Under the pieces are notes generated by a model that ran no database searches, was not told the DNA's origin, and was given only the letters and a program-made list of their open reading frames with translations. From assembly GCA_002316675.1 (NCBI GenBank), contig DCDZ01000020.1:387-8286 (forward strand): a stretch of 7,900 nucleotides of DNA. Reading direction: 5' to 3'. Every line of letters starts with the position of its first letter. Within the stretch, counting starts at the first letter, position 1. Below, piece after piece: positions 1 through 6,554 of this stretch. The translations under genes and the position numbers were made by a program. The stretch comes from Tyzzerella sp. UBA1042. GTDB taxonomy: Bacteria; Bacillota; Clostridia; Lachnospirales; Anaerotignaceae.

Positions 1-28
1 GCTCCTTAAACCACTCGGACATCTCTCC
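1..28 (-). tRNA. tRNA-Ser, 5' part only (runs off the left edge)
   Basis: Read on the minus strand from position 28 down, the sequence gives a seven-base acceptor strand GGAGAGA, then TG at tRNA positions 8-9, then a D arm TCC-GAGTGGTTTAA-GGA, then the first bases toward the anticodon stem. The GGAGAGA acceptor with a three-base-pair D stem and GAGTGG D loop is the typical start of bacterial serine tRNAs. Leucine tRNAs, the other class with a long variable arm, usually begin with GC. The anticodon, variable arm and 3' half lie outside the window, so the isoacceptor cannot be told. Two consensus-like promoters point at this gene from the right, which supports it being a real, strongly transcribed stable-RNA gene. 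Confidence 0.8.
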
Positions 29-71
29 ACTCGGGTTCTCAACGCTTTTCTTGAGCAGCGAAACCTTTAAT

Positions 72-101
72 ATTATATCCATATTGATACGATATTGTCA
101 A
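72..101 (-). promoter_or_regulatory. Proximal strong sigma-A promoter of the tRNA-Ser unit (P2)
   Basis: On the minus strand a perfect -35 TTGACA (101-96) and a perfect -10 TATAAT (77-72) are separated by 18 bases. Transcription would start near position 65, about 37 bases before the tRNA 5' end at 28. Directly upstream on the same strand, A-runs at 106-110, 115-121 and 125-130 begin 9-10 bases apart, like an UP element or bent A-tract DNA. The short leader contains a small hairpin (CTCAA/TTGAG arms, 38-55). Perfect boxes plus upstream A-tracts are usual for stable-RNA genes. The start site itself is inferred. Confidence 0.85.
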
Positions 102-167
102 GGACTTTTTCTACTTTTTTTCACTTTTTTCGAGCCGCCTGCTTCTACATCAACTGCGGTGCAACTT

Positions 168-196
168 AATATATCCTAAAATAGCCTGTCTGTCAA
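168..196 (-). promoter_or_regulatory. Distal sigma-A promoter of the tRNA-Ser unit (P1)
   Basis: On the minus strand a perfect -35 TTGACA (196-191) is followed after 17 bases by TATATT (173-168), which matches five of six bases of the -10 consensus. The predicted start is near position 161, about 95 bases upstream of the proximal promoter's start, and both point to the partial tRNA-Ser. No ORF with a ribosome site was seen between the two promoters, so a tandem-promoter arrangement for a tRNA or rRNA unit is the simplest reading. Confidence 0.72.
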
Positions 197-437
197 CCCC
201 ATTCGCTGTTTTTTATATATTTCCCCAGGCAGATAGAAAATCCTCAACCTTGCTGTTAAAATCTGATGGTTGGGATGTACTATGAACGACAGGCAATTTC
301 CGAAGTAAAGCAAATGGACGCATTCCCGGTACCCTTTTATTTGACGCTATACCGCCGTAAATTTATCATGTATAGCCATTTGTATAAACAGTAATCAATC
401 TACGAGAAAAGAATACACCATTCTTGCGTCGTTACAA
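197..437. other. Intergenic stretch without a firm gene
   Basis: This stretch lies between the tRNA promoters and the terminator of the surface-protein gene. I see no RNA-gene signature and no repeat. The longest plus-strand reading frame noticed by eye runs from ATG at 266 (or ATG at 275) to TAA at 392-394. It would encode 42 or 39 residues, including QMDAFPVPFYLTLYRRKF. Neither start has a recognisable Shine-Dalgarno sequence and no convincing plus-strand promoter precedes it, so it is not called as a gene. Confidence 0.5.
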
Positions 438-484
438 CAAAGAAAAAGGCTCGATTCTCATGGAATCGGCAGCCTTTTTCTTTG
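438..484 (-). terminator. Bidirectional intrinsic terminator after the surface-protein gene
   Basis: The long inverted repeat has outer arms CAAAGAAAAAGGCT (438-451) and AGCCTTTTTCTTTG (471-484), and inner arms CGATTC and GAATCG around a short loop. A two-base bulge lies on the 3' side of the plus strand. Because the arms carry A-runs on one side and T-runs on the other, the RNA from either strand ends in a GC-containing hairpin plus a U-tract. It starts about 50 bases beyond the stop codon of the minus-strand surface-protein gene, the only gene seen reading into it. Confidence 0.9.
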
Positions 485-535
485 TTTATATTTATGAGAG
501 GGGGGTCAACTATAATTATGATACAAAAGATTTTC

Positions 536-3500
536 TTATTGGGCAATCAAGCTGTACAGCACCTGCACCATTTCCGCTCTGACTGATGTGTCAGTAGGGG
601 AAAGCTTTCCTGCGCTGCCGCTGACCACTCCGGTTTTCACCAGCGTGTTCATGGCATTCTTTGCCCAAGGATCTATTTCATCGCTGTCCGTAAAATCGTC
701 AATGGTTTTTCCGGATTCGCCTGGGGGCAACTGTCCGAGAACGTTCAGCGTATTATACAGCATTGTAAACATCTCTTGGCGGGTAATCTCCTGTTGCGGC
801 GCAAAGCTGTTGTTACCAATACCATTTGAAATGCCTAACTGCTTTGCCGCAGCAAGATAGCCGGTATAATAGCTGTCGCCGGCATCGGAGAAATTATCCT
901 CGGCATTTTCCTCCGGTGCGATGTCATAAGCCCGGAGAAGCAGCGTAATAAACTGACCGCGGGTCAGGCTCAGGTCGGGGCCGAAATTGTTGCCGTCAAT
1001 GCCTTGAGCGATGCCACGGGCTGCAATGAAGCTAACAGCGTCATAATACCAATCCTCGGCGGAAACATCCTGAAACGCCACCTTATTATAACCCACAGCG
1101 TAGCTGCTAAAATGCTGAGTGGTGAATAAAGTCATTCCGGATTTCGTGTCGTAGTAGCCATTTACAACGATTTCCAGCTTGCCGCTGTCAGTTAGGTAAT
1201 AGAGCACAACGGCATTGGGGTCCTCTCCGTCTGCCAAAGTGTAGGGTATACCAATTTGTGCGCTGCCGCCTTGAAAATCAGAAATCTCCTTGTTGCCTGC
1301 CGTCACGCTAAAGTCATAAACGGGGCGCTCCCCAATCTTAGCTTGAACATCGGCAGGCAGGGAGGCAATCTCCACAGCCTTAACGGAAACCTGAACATCC
1401 TCCGTGGTATCCGCCGCACTGACAGCCTCTATGGCTTTGCTGTCAAAGCGCAGGATGGCAAGGCCCGTGTTCAGCGTCACATCCGCCAAGGTTTCCTTTG
1501 CGATAGCATCAACAGAGCTCTTGGGAAGAACAAGCTGCACGTCCTTTGCATCGTTAGGCAATGTCACTTTTATCTCGATAACTGCATTTTTCTCGTCCTC
1601 TTCAGCCTTCTTTGCACTGTCGATCAAATTTGCCAAGACGGAGGCTTCAACCGTCGCTACTGCCGTGCCGCTTGCATCTGCCTTGGCGTTTATCTTGGTC
1701 GTGGTCGTCACAGTGTCGCCCTTTATGCTTGTATCTTCCTTGGATGGTACGGTGGTTTCATCGACTTCTTTTGTTCCGCCGCTAGTTCCTGTTCCACCGG
1801 AGCCGCCGGAAGAAGGAGGCTTCATTTTTCCTTCATTGACCTGCAAAACAGTCACGGTACCAGAAACTTCATTGGCAACAAGAACCATGGGGTAGCCTGT
1901 GGGGCTCTGCTTCGCCGAAATGGTACAGATGCCCTCGGCACCAAGATCACCCGAATCAGTCAGAGTACCGCCTTCAACACGGTTGTTGTAGTAGTCTACA
2001 AATGCGGCCTCCGCCGGGTTTGTAATGTCGTACATCATTAGGCCGCCGATGCGCTCCAAGCCGATGAACGCATAATACTTATCATTGATTTTCAATGTCT
2101 TGATATCCTCCGGCTCGGGGCCCTTTTTGCCGCTTCTATTGTCCAGCTTGACTTCTTTATGTGAGCTGTTGAACATATCGGGGAAAACCTCGGCGGTAAT
2201 GCGTTCAAAGTCGGCACCGCTGTCATAGACCTGTGTCATGCTTGCGGCATTCCAGATGGAGAAGGAGCGTCCGCCCAGAAGGTAGGTGGTGTCATCGGTT
2301 AAGCTCTCACGCTCACTGCCATTCAGGCCCTCGATGTCCCCTACTTCTTTAATATCATTGTAGTCACCCCATTCACGAGAGTCGCCTTCGTTGGGGGTCA
2401 GTACATACTGCGTGCCGCCAATGTTCGCAGCGGCCAGCCCATCGGGCATATAAACACCCTCATATGCTTCATTTTTGATGTTAATCGTTTTATCCTTAAT
2501 CAAATCCAGCTTATTATTCTCGTCGTTGTGGTCCTTAAGGCCAAGGCCCTTAATTGCGGTAAAACTCTTGTCTGCAATATCAAAGGTAGCAATGGCATTG
2601 GCCTCCTGCAGGGAGACATAGGCAGTCTTGCTATCCTCAGAAAAAGCGATGTACTCCGGCTCCAAATCCACTGAGGGTGCAGTGTTCGGCTTTAAAAGCA
2701 CCTTGTCTGTAAGAAGCTGTGCACGGGCATCACCGTCAAAATCTTCAAAGCCAACGGTGGTAATCTCGTCCGAAAGTGCCTTTAGTCCGGCATGATTGCT
2801 TACGCCGCTCAGATCAACAATTGTAACGGAGCCCTGCGGGTCTGTGGAGCTTTCTCCATAGCCTGTCCGGGGCTCGCCTTCGTTGGCAGTCATGACATAG
2901 TTGCCGTCGGGGGAAAAGCCGATCATGTCCGGCTGATTACCGGCTTCATAATGAGCGATGTAATTGCCGTCATAATCAAGAAATACAATATTCCCATTTT
3001 CATTATATTCCTTGTGCTGCACACTGATGGCCACGATATCCAGCTTTGTGTTTACATCCACACTGGTGATATCTCCGGCAGAGAAGCCTTGAACTTCCCC
3101 CATAGCTTGAACCTCCACCCGTGTATCATATGCATAGCTATGTTCCGTTCCTGCCTTTACTTTGGCAAGGGGCACGATGTCTACCGACTGAAATGCACCG
3201 CTGACAACGTACATCTTCTTGTTCTCTGCGTTGTATTTAACGATTTCGGCAACACCGCCGTCCTCGCTGGTTTTACCTGTGGAATAACTGCCCAGATAGG
3301 TCAGCATATTGCCGAAGGTATCCGGAAGGGCAGATTGAATGGCAAAGTTTTTTTCCGCAGAGCCGGAATATTCGCCTTTCCCCTCTACGGTAACGGTAGC
3401 ACTTCCTACATTGGTATTGCTGCTATAGGAAAGGGTGTAATCCGCGTCCTTCACAAGGGGAGTGTCACCCTCCGTCACGGTAACCTCCGGTTCGATGGGC

Positions 3501-4648
3501 GCACCGGTAAAGGTTTGGTCGCTGATGGATCCGATCATGGCTTGGGTAATCACCTTAGCCGAAGGATCAAGCACGTTATTGGTAACAGCATCTCCCACAA
3601 AGCGATAGCCCTCTTTGGTGATTGTGAGGGTATAGGTCTCACCGTAAACAGCAGGGGAGGTTAGTGTAATTTCGTAGTTTTGCTCGTCTGTTTTTGCAAA
3701 CGTCCAGCCGGCAACAAGTTCCTCACCCACGCTAACGCCAAAATCGCTTTCTTCAAGCGCCGGTACCGCCTGATCGAAGGAAACGGTAATAATACTCGGT
3801 GTTTCCGCCTCAATAACGCTGGTTACATTAATTTCATGAGTTTCATCGTCATTGTTGTAAGGGCCGTCCGCAAGGCTGCGGGGTGTTGTTACAGTATCAA
3901 GGTCATCGGAAAAGTCAACAACCATAAAGTCTTCAGCATTATTATCTGTATCCACATTTCGGTCTTTTCTGACAAAACCCTTCTTCTTGGAGGAACCCTC
4001 TTTTTTGCCCCCTAAAAAGGCTGTCTCATATCCGTCAATCTCATCGGTTTCATTATCGTCGTTGCCTGCGCCGCCGAACATATCGACATAGCCGTCAATT
4101 GTTGTTCCACTTTTGTCGGTATCAAAGGGATTGACCGTACCCGCAGGGATGGTCACATCTCCGTATGTAAGCACATATTTTGCACCCTTGGATACAAAGC
4201 CCGGTAGATTATCAGACCACTTCTGATCAAAATCTTCATCTGTCAACGTAAGGGATGCCTTGCTACTCCCTGTCTCACCGCAATGAATCAGGTAAGAGCC
4301 TTTGGCGGGAATTTCCGCCGCCGAATCAAGCACTAGCTTGGCCCAATTTTCGGCATCGCCTCTGTTTCCTATGTAAGCTTCATTGGATGGATACCCCTGA
4401 TAGTGCAGGGCATAGCCGCTAAGGCTGACCGCCTCGGTTCCCGGGTTATAAATTTCTATAAAACTGTGTGAAACAGCCGCCTTGTCAGTAGCTTCACCCG
4501 CCTCGTCCAAATTACCGCCGTAAACTGCGGCAATCAGCAATGGCTGGGGTTCCGCCGCCTGTACCGGCAAACTGAAGGCCGGCAGGATGCTAAGGGCCAT
4601 ACACAAGCTTAACAATAAGGATACTGTCTTCATTTTCTTTTGTTTCAT
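536..4648 (-). CDS. Secreted lamin-tail / choice-of-anchor I protein with three SLH wall-anchoring domains
   Basis: The 1370-residue exported surface protein starts at ATG 4648, with GGAGG (4661-4657) eight bases upstream. A farther in-frame TTG at 4663 overlaps that ribosome site and is rejected. Residues 1-32 are a signal peptide: KQKK-rich start, hydrophobic core LLLSLCMALSILPA, probable cleavage after VQA-A. Residues about 36-245 resemble a lamin-tail domain (FIEIYNPG, LSGYALHYQ, later VRKDRNVDTDNNAEDF). Residues 370-438 form a beta-sandwich repeat (ISDQTFTGAPIEP, DYTLSYSSNTNVGSATVTV). Residues about 447-938 are a choice-of-anchor I domain, a beta-propeller-like fold, with MPDGLAAANIGGTQYVLTPN, EGDSREW and GPEPEDIK. 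A Gly/Ser linker (944-958) and a beta-rich module lead to SLH repeats at about 1191-1243, 1252-1304 and 1318-1369, carrying TRGQ, TRQE and VRAE motifs. SLH domains bind pyruvylated secondary wall polymers, so the protein probably sits on the wall. Its activity is unknown; no nuclease or phosphatase motif was recognised. Confidence 0.9.
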   Translation of the reverse strand: MKQKKMKTVSLLLSLCMALSILPAFSLPVQAAEPQPLLIAAVYGGNLDEAGEATDKAAVSHSFIEIYNPGTEAVSLSGYALHYQGYPSNEAYIGNRGDAENWAKLVLDSAAEIPAKGSYLIHCGETGSSKASLTLTDEDFDQKWSDNLPGFVSKGAKYVLTYGDVTIPAGTVNPFDTDKSGTTIDGYVDMFGGAGNDDNETDEIDGYETAFLGGKKEGSSKKKGFVRKDRNVDTDNNAEDFMVVDFSDDLDTVTTPRSLADGPYNNDDETHEINVTSVIEAETPSIITVSFDQAVPALEESDFGVSVGEELVAGWTFAKTDEQNYEITLTSPAVYGETYTLTITKEGYRFVGDAVTNNVLDPSAKVITQAMIGSISDQTFTGAPIEPEVTVTEGDTPLVKDADYTLSYSSNTNVGSATVTVEGKGEYSGSAEKNFAIQSALPDTFGNMLTYLGSYSTGKTSEDGGVAEIVKYNAENKKMYVVSGAFQSVDIVPLAKVKAGTEHSYAYDTRVEVQAMGEVQGFSAGDITSVDVNTKLDIVAISVQHKEYNENGNIVFLDYDGNYIAHYEAGNQPDMIGFSPDGNYVMTANEGEPRTGYGESSTDPQGSVTIVDLSGVSNHAGLKALSDEITTVGFEDFDGDARAQLLTDKVLLKPNTAPSVDLEPEYIAFSEDSKTAYVSLQEANAIATFDIADKSFTAIKGLGLKDHNDENNKLDLIKDKTINIKNEAYEGVYMPDGLAAANIGGTQYVLTPNEGDSREWGDYNDIKEVGDIEGLNGSERESLTDDTTYLLGGRSFSIWNAASMTQVYDSGADFERITAEVFPDMFNSSHKEVKLDNRSGKKGPEPEDIKTLKINDKYYAFIGLERIGGLMMYDITNPAEAAFVDYYNNRVEGGTLTDSGDLGAEGICTISAKQSPTGYPMVLVANEVSGTVTVLQVNEGKMKPPSSGGSGGTGTSGGTKEVDETTVPSKEDTSIKGDTVTTTTKINAKADASGTAVATVEASVLANLIDSAKKAEEDEKNAVIEIKVTLPNDAKDVQLVLPKSSVDAIAKETLADVTLNTGLAILRFDSKAIEAVSAADTTEDVQVSVKAVEIASLPADVQAKIGERPVYDFSVTAGNKEISDFQGGSAQIGIPYTLADGEDPNAVVLYYLTDSGKLEIVVNGYYDTKSGMTLFTTQHFSSYAVGYNKVAFQDVSAEDWYYDAVSFIAARGIAQGIDGNNFGPDLSLTRGQFITLLLRAYDIAPEENAEDNFSDAGDSYYTGYLAAAKQLGISNGIGNNSFAPQQEITRQEMFTMLYNTLNVLGQLPPGESGKTIDDFTDSDEIDPWAKNAMNTLVKTGVVSGSAGKLSPTDTSVRAEMVQVLYSLIAQ

Positions 4649-4726
4649 GCACCATTCCTCCAAAAAATAATTTTCCGCTCAAGATTCCGGAAGTATTTTT
4701 AGTTTGTCACTTTTATGTAAAATGCA

Positions 4727-4831
4727 CTACCGCCATGCCGTTAAAAATGAATAAATTACAGCCGAAAAATGGCCTCCTATTTTGAACATACTACCGCCCT
4801 TTGGCAATATGGCCGCCGCCCTTTTTCCCAT
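4727..4831 (-). CDS. Possible 34-residue small protein or leader peptide with a strong ribosome site
   Basis: On the minus strand an ATG at 4831 opens 34 codons ending in TAG (4729-4727). GGAGGAG (4845-4839) sits seven bases before the ATG, an ideal Shine-Dalgarno spacing, and a second AGGAGGAG (4854-4847) lies just upstream in a purine-rich stretch. The peptide begins MGKRAAAILPKGGSMF and ends HFSAVIYSFLTAWR: a basic N-terminus and a short hydrophobic C-terminal half, too short to call a membrane segment with confidence. It lies 78 bases before the start of the surface-protein gene in the same orientation, so it could be a co-transcribed leader peptide, an independent small protein, or a chance frame inside an intergenic repeat. 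I do not recognise the family. No clear promoter was found upstream. Confidence 0.45.
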   Translation of the reverse strand: MGKRAAAILPKGGSMFKIGGHFSAVIYSFLTAWR

Positions 4832-5013
4832 ACCCTTTCTCCTCCACTCCTCCTAATTCTTCTTTAAGGGTGGTATTTCTACAGAATGAATGCTACAATA
4901 GAAAAAGCTGTTTCATTAAAAACCGGTTATAAATAAATATGAATCGTTTTCGTTTGATAGGCAATCATATTTGAAATAAATCAAAGCAAGCATTTCTGCC
5001 AAGGAGGCGTCCC
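4832..5013. other. Divergent intergenic region upstream of pepT and of the minus-strand unit
   Basis: The part next to the small minus-strand ORF is a pyrimidine tract on the plus strand (4833-4866); its complement supplies two Shine-Dalgarno-like sequences. The rest is AT-rich and should hold the promoters of pepT and of the minus-strand genes. The best -10-like sequence toward pepT is TATAAA at 4928-4933, but no acceptable -35 box lies at the right distance. Short dyads are present (TTTCTA/TAGAAA at 4876-4904, TTTGA/TCAAA at about 4970-4985), without a recognised operator. Confidence 0.4.
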
Positions 5014-6243
5014 ATGAAAACTGTTACCGAACGCTTATTAACCTATGTTAAGCATAATACAACCTCTGATTATAATTCCGCAACCTTCCCCAGCACACGA
5101 ACACAACTGCATTTTGCAGACTATCTTGCGAAGGAATGCCGGGAAATCGGCCTTGTGGATGTTACCGTAGACCAAAACGGCTATGTTATGGCCACAATGC
5201 CCGCCACTGCATCCGGCGGCCCCGTCATCGGCTTCATCGCCCATATGGATACCAGCCCCGATGCAAAAGGAGAACACATTATGCCAAATATTGTTGAACA
5301 ATATGACAGCGGCAATATTCCATTAAATAATGTAAGCATTTCGCCGGAGGACTTCCCCGTATTGCAAAACTATATCGGCGATACGTTGATCACCTCCGAC
5401 GGAACTACCCTGCTGGGAGCCGATGATAAGGCGGGTGTGGCGGAAATTCTTACGGCTATGGATTATTTAAAAAGACATCCGGAAATTCCCCACGGAAAAA
5501 TCCGCATCGCCTTTACGCCGGATGAAGAAATCGGCCGAGGTGTGGATTTTTTTGATGTAGAGGCCTTCGGTGCAGATTTTGCCTATACCATTGACGGGGG
5601 CGAGGTGGGAGAGCTGCAATATGAAAATTTCAACGCCGCAAGGGCCACCATCCATATCACCGGAAAAAATGTGCATCCGGGAACGGCAAAAAACGTCATG
5701 ATCAATGCGGCTTTAATTGGTACGGAAATTTGCTCCTTGCTTCCCGAGAAGGAAATCCCGGCAAAAACGGAAGGCCGTGAAGGCTTCTTCCATCTTTGCT
5801 CCTTCCAAGGTACCGTTTCCTCCGCAAGCCTTACCTATATTATCAGAGATTTTGACAATAATACCTTTGAGCACCGCAAAAATATGCTCCAGATGATTGT
5901 AGATCGAAAGAAGGCCCAGTATCCGAACGCCATCACACTGGAGATTCGGGATGAATATCACAATATGCTCTCCGCCATTTCAGAGCATATGTCTATTGTG
6001 GATTTAGCCAAGGAAGCCATGGAAAAATCTGGCGTCAAGCCGATCATCCGCCCTATCAGAGGCGGCACCGATGGCGCAAGGCTTTCCTATATGTCTCTTC
6101 CTTGTCCGAATATATTCACCGGCGGGCATAACTTCCATGGGCCTTATGAATTTATTCCCGTATCTTCCATGAATAAAGCAATTAAGACCATTCTGAAAAT
6201 TGCAGAGCTGGGAAGACATCTTGACTTTAAAAAAAAGGTGTGA
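5014..6243 (+). CDS. pepT: Peptidase T (tripeptide aminopeptidase), M20 zinc peptidase
   Basis: This 409-residue cytoplasmic di-zinc aminopeptidase removes the N-terminal residue from tripeptides, completing peptide breakdown for nutrition or protein turnover. The length matches the family (about 408 in E. coli). The start is fixed by AAGGAGG (5001-5007) six bases before ATG 5014. Expected catalytic residues are all visible: metal ligand H77 and D79 in HMDTSPD, bridging D137 in GADDKAG, catalytic E171 and zinc ligand E172 in FTPDEEIGRG, D194 in YTIDGGEVGEL, and H375 in GGHNFHGPYEF. The M20 dimerisation domain lies between about residues 205 and 320, and GGTDGARLSYM (350-360) is also typical. 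No signal peptide is seen. The gene is divergent from the surface-protein gene. No clear terminator follows it; the promoter for the next gene begins inside its last codons. Some pepT transcripts may therefore run into the tyrS leader. Confidence 0.96.
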   Translation: MKTVTERLLTYVKHNTTSDYNSATFPSTRTQLHFADYLAKECREIGLVDVTVDQNGYVMATMPATASGGPVIGFIAHMDTSPDAKGEHIMPNIVEQYDSGNIPLNNVSISPEDFPVLQNYIGDTLITSDGTTLLGADDKAGVAEILTAMDYLKRHPEIPHGKIRIAFTPDEEIGRGVDFFDVEAFGADFAYTIDGGEVGELQYENFNAARATIHITGKNVHPGTAKNVMINAALIGTEICSLLPEKEIPAKTEGREGFFHLCSFQGTVSSASLTYIIRDFDNNTFEHRKNMLQMIVDRKKAQYPNAITLEIRDEYHNMLSAISEHMSIVDLAKEAMEKSGVKPIIRPIRGGTDGARLSYMSLPCPNIFTGGHNFHGPYEFIPVSSMNKAIKTILKIAELGRHLDFKKKV

Positions 6244-6249
6244 TAAAAT
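6221..6249 (+). promoter_or_regulatory. Probable sigma-A promoter of the tyrS T-box transcript
   Basis: TTGACT (6221-6226) and TAAAAT (6244-6249) are separated by exactly 17 bases, and each box matches five of six consensus positions. The -35 lies in the last codons of pepT, and the -10 starts one base after the pepT stop. The predicted transcription start, about 6256, falls a few bases before the first paired base of T-box stem I (about 6268), as expected for a T-box leader. An alternative pair, TTGAAT (6259-6264) with TATATG (6282-6287), was rejected because it would cut into stem I. Confidence 0.72.
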
Positions 6250-6255
6250 ATCGCC

Positions 6256-6504
6256 ATATTGAATAATAGCGTTGATTGAGTTATATGGGCAAAACTGGTT
6301 ACAACCCCAGAGAGCAGCTTGTTTGGTGAAAAAGCCGCAGCACAGTATTTGCAAATTACGCCTCATGAGCTTTGTGCAGGAAATGGCACAGCGGTTGCTC
6401 CTCGTTATCGGAGCCGGAAGATGTTTGTCTTTTTGTCATGATAAACATGAATTAAGGTGGTACCACGGGTTCTCTCGTCCTTTCGGCGATAGAACCCTTT
6501 TTTT
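6256..6504 (+). promoter_or_regulatory. Tyrosine T-box riboswitch controlling tyrS
   Basis: The untranslated leader senses uncharged tRNA-Tyr and allows read-through into tyrS when tyrosine charging is low. The conserved T-box AAGGTGGTACCACGG is at 6454-6468. Stem I can be drawn from AGC 6268-6270 with GCT 6369-6371 and TGAG 6277-6280 with CTCA 6362-6365, with TGA on both sides between them as in the GA/kink-turn motif. GCAAAACTG 6289-6297 then pairs with CAGTATTTGC 6343-6352, and a distal hairpin is formed by GCAGCTT 6314-6320 and AAGCCGC 6332-6338. TAC at 6357-6359, within AATTACGCC in the specifier loop, is a tyrosine codon. Later helices are TGTGC/GCACA (6373-6390), GCTCC/GGAGC (6397-6414) and ATGTTT/AAACAT (6421-6448). 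The antiterminator pairs AAGG with CCTT (6454-6482) around the TGGT bulge, which would bind a tRNA ending in ACCA, as expected for the A discriminator of bacterial tRNA-Tyr. Confidence 0.93.
6467..6504 (+). terminator. Conditional terminator of the tyrS T-box leader
   Basis: GGGTTCT (6467-6473) pairs with AGAACCC (6491-6497). After one mismatch the stem continues TCG/CGA and CC/GG around a TTTC loop, and seven T residues follow (6498-6504). Its 5' arm overlaps the antiterminator helix (6454-6482), so the two structures exclude each other, which is the standard T-box switch. With charged tRNA-Tyr this hairpin should stop transcription about 50 bases before the tyrS start codon. Confidence 0.92.
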
Positions 6505-6554
6505 GTCTGTTTTCAGATAAATTCATGCGCAAAAAAAGAAAAAGGAGAATGAAT

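Noticed and set aside
1256..2041. Long plus-strand ORFs inside the surface-protein gene (also at 588-860, 1404-1895, 2792-3664 and 3680-4015)
   Set aside because: They are antisense to a gene with clear signal peptide and domains, lack domain-like sequence, and are explained as shadow frames.
4649..4663. TTG start adding five residues to the surface protein
   Set aside because: The TTG overlaps the GGAGG ribosome site that serves ATG 4648, and the signal peptide begins properly at the ATG.
4867..4904. AGGGTGGTA followed by a small dyad upstream of pepT, resembling a T-box
   Set aside because: It lacks the ACCGCGG part of the T-box, and the following TTTCTA/TAGAAA dyad is AT-only and has no U-tract. 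No stem I or specifier region is recognisable, unlike the real T-box at 6256-6504.
4928..4933. TATAAA as the -10 box of a pepT promoter
   Set aside because: No sequence resembling TTGACA lies 15-18 bases upstream, so I do not call the promoter.
6272..6520. 82-codon plus-strand ORF between pepT and tyrS
   Set aside because: It lies almost entirely on the T-box stem I, antiterminator and terminator; those structures explain the sequence and no ribosome site precedes it.
6525..6554. Extended tyrS start adding a lysine/arginine-rich N-terminus
   Set aside because: The AAAGGAG site lies downstream of that ATG and is correctly spaced for ATG 6555. The shorter protein also gives active-site numbering identical to that of the well-known enzyme.
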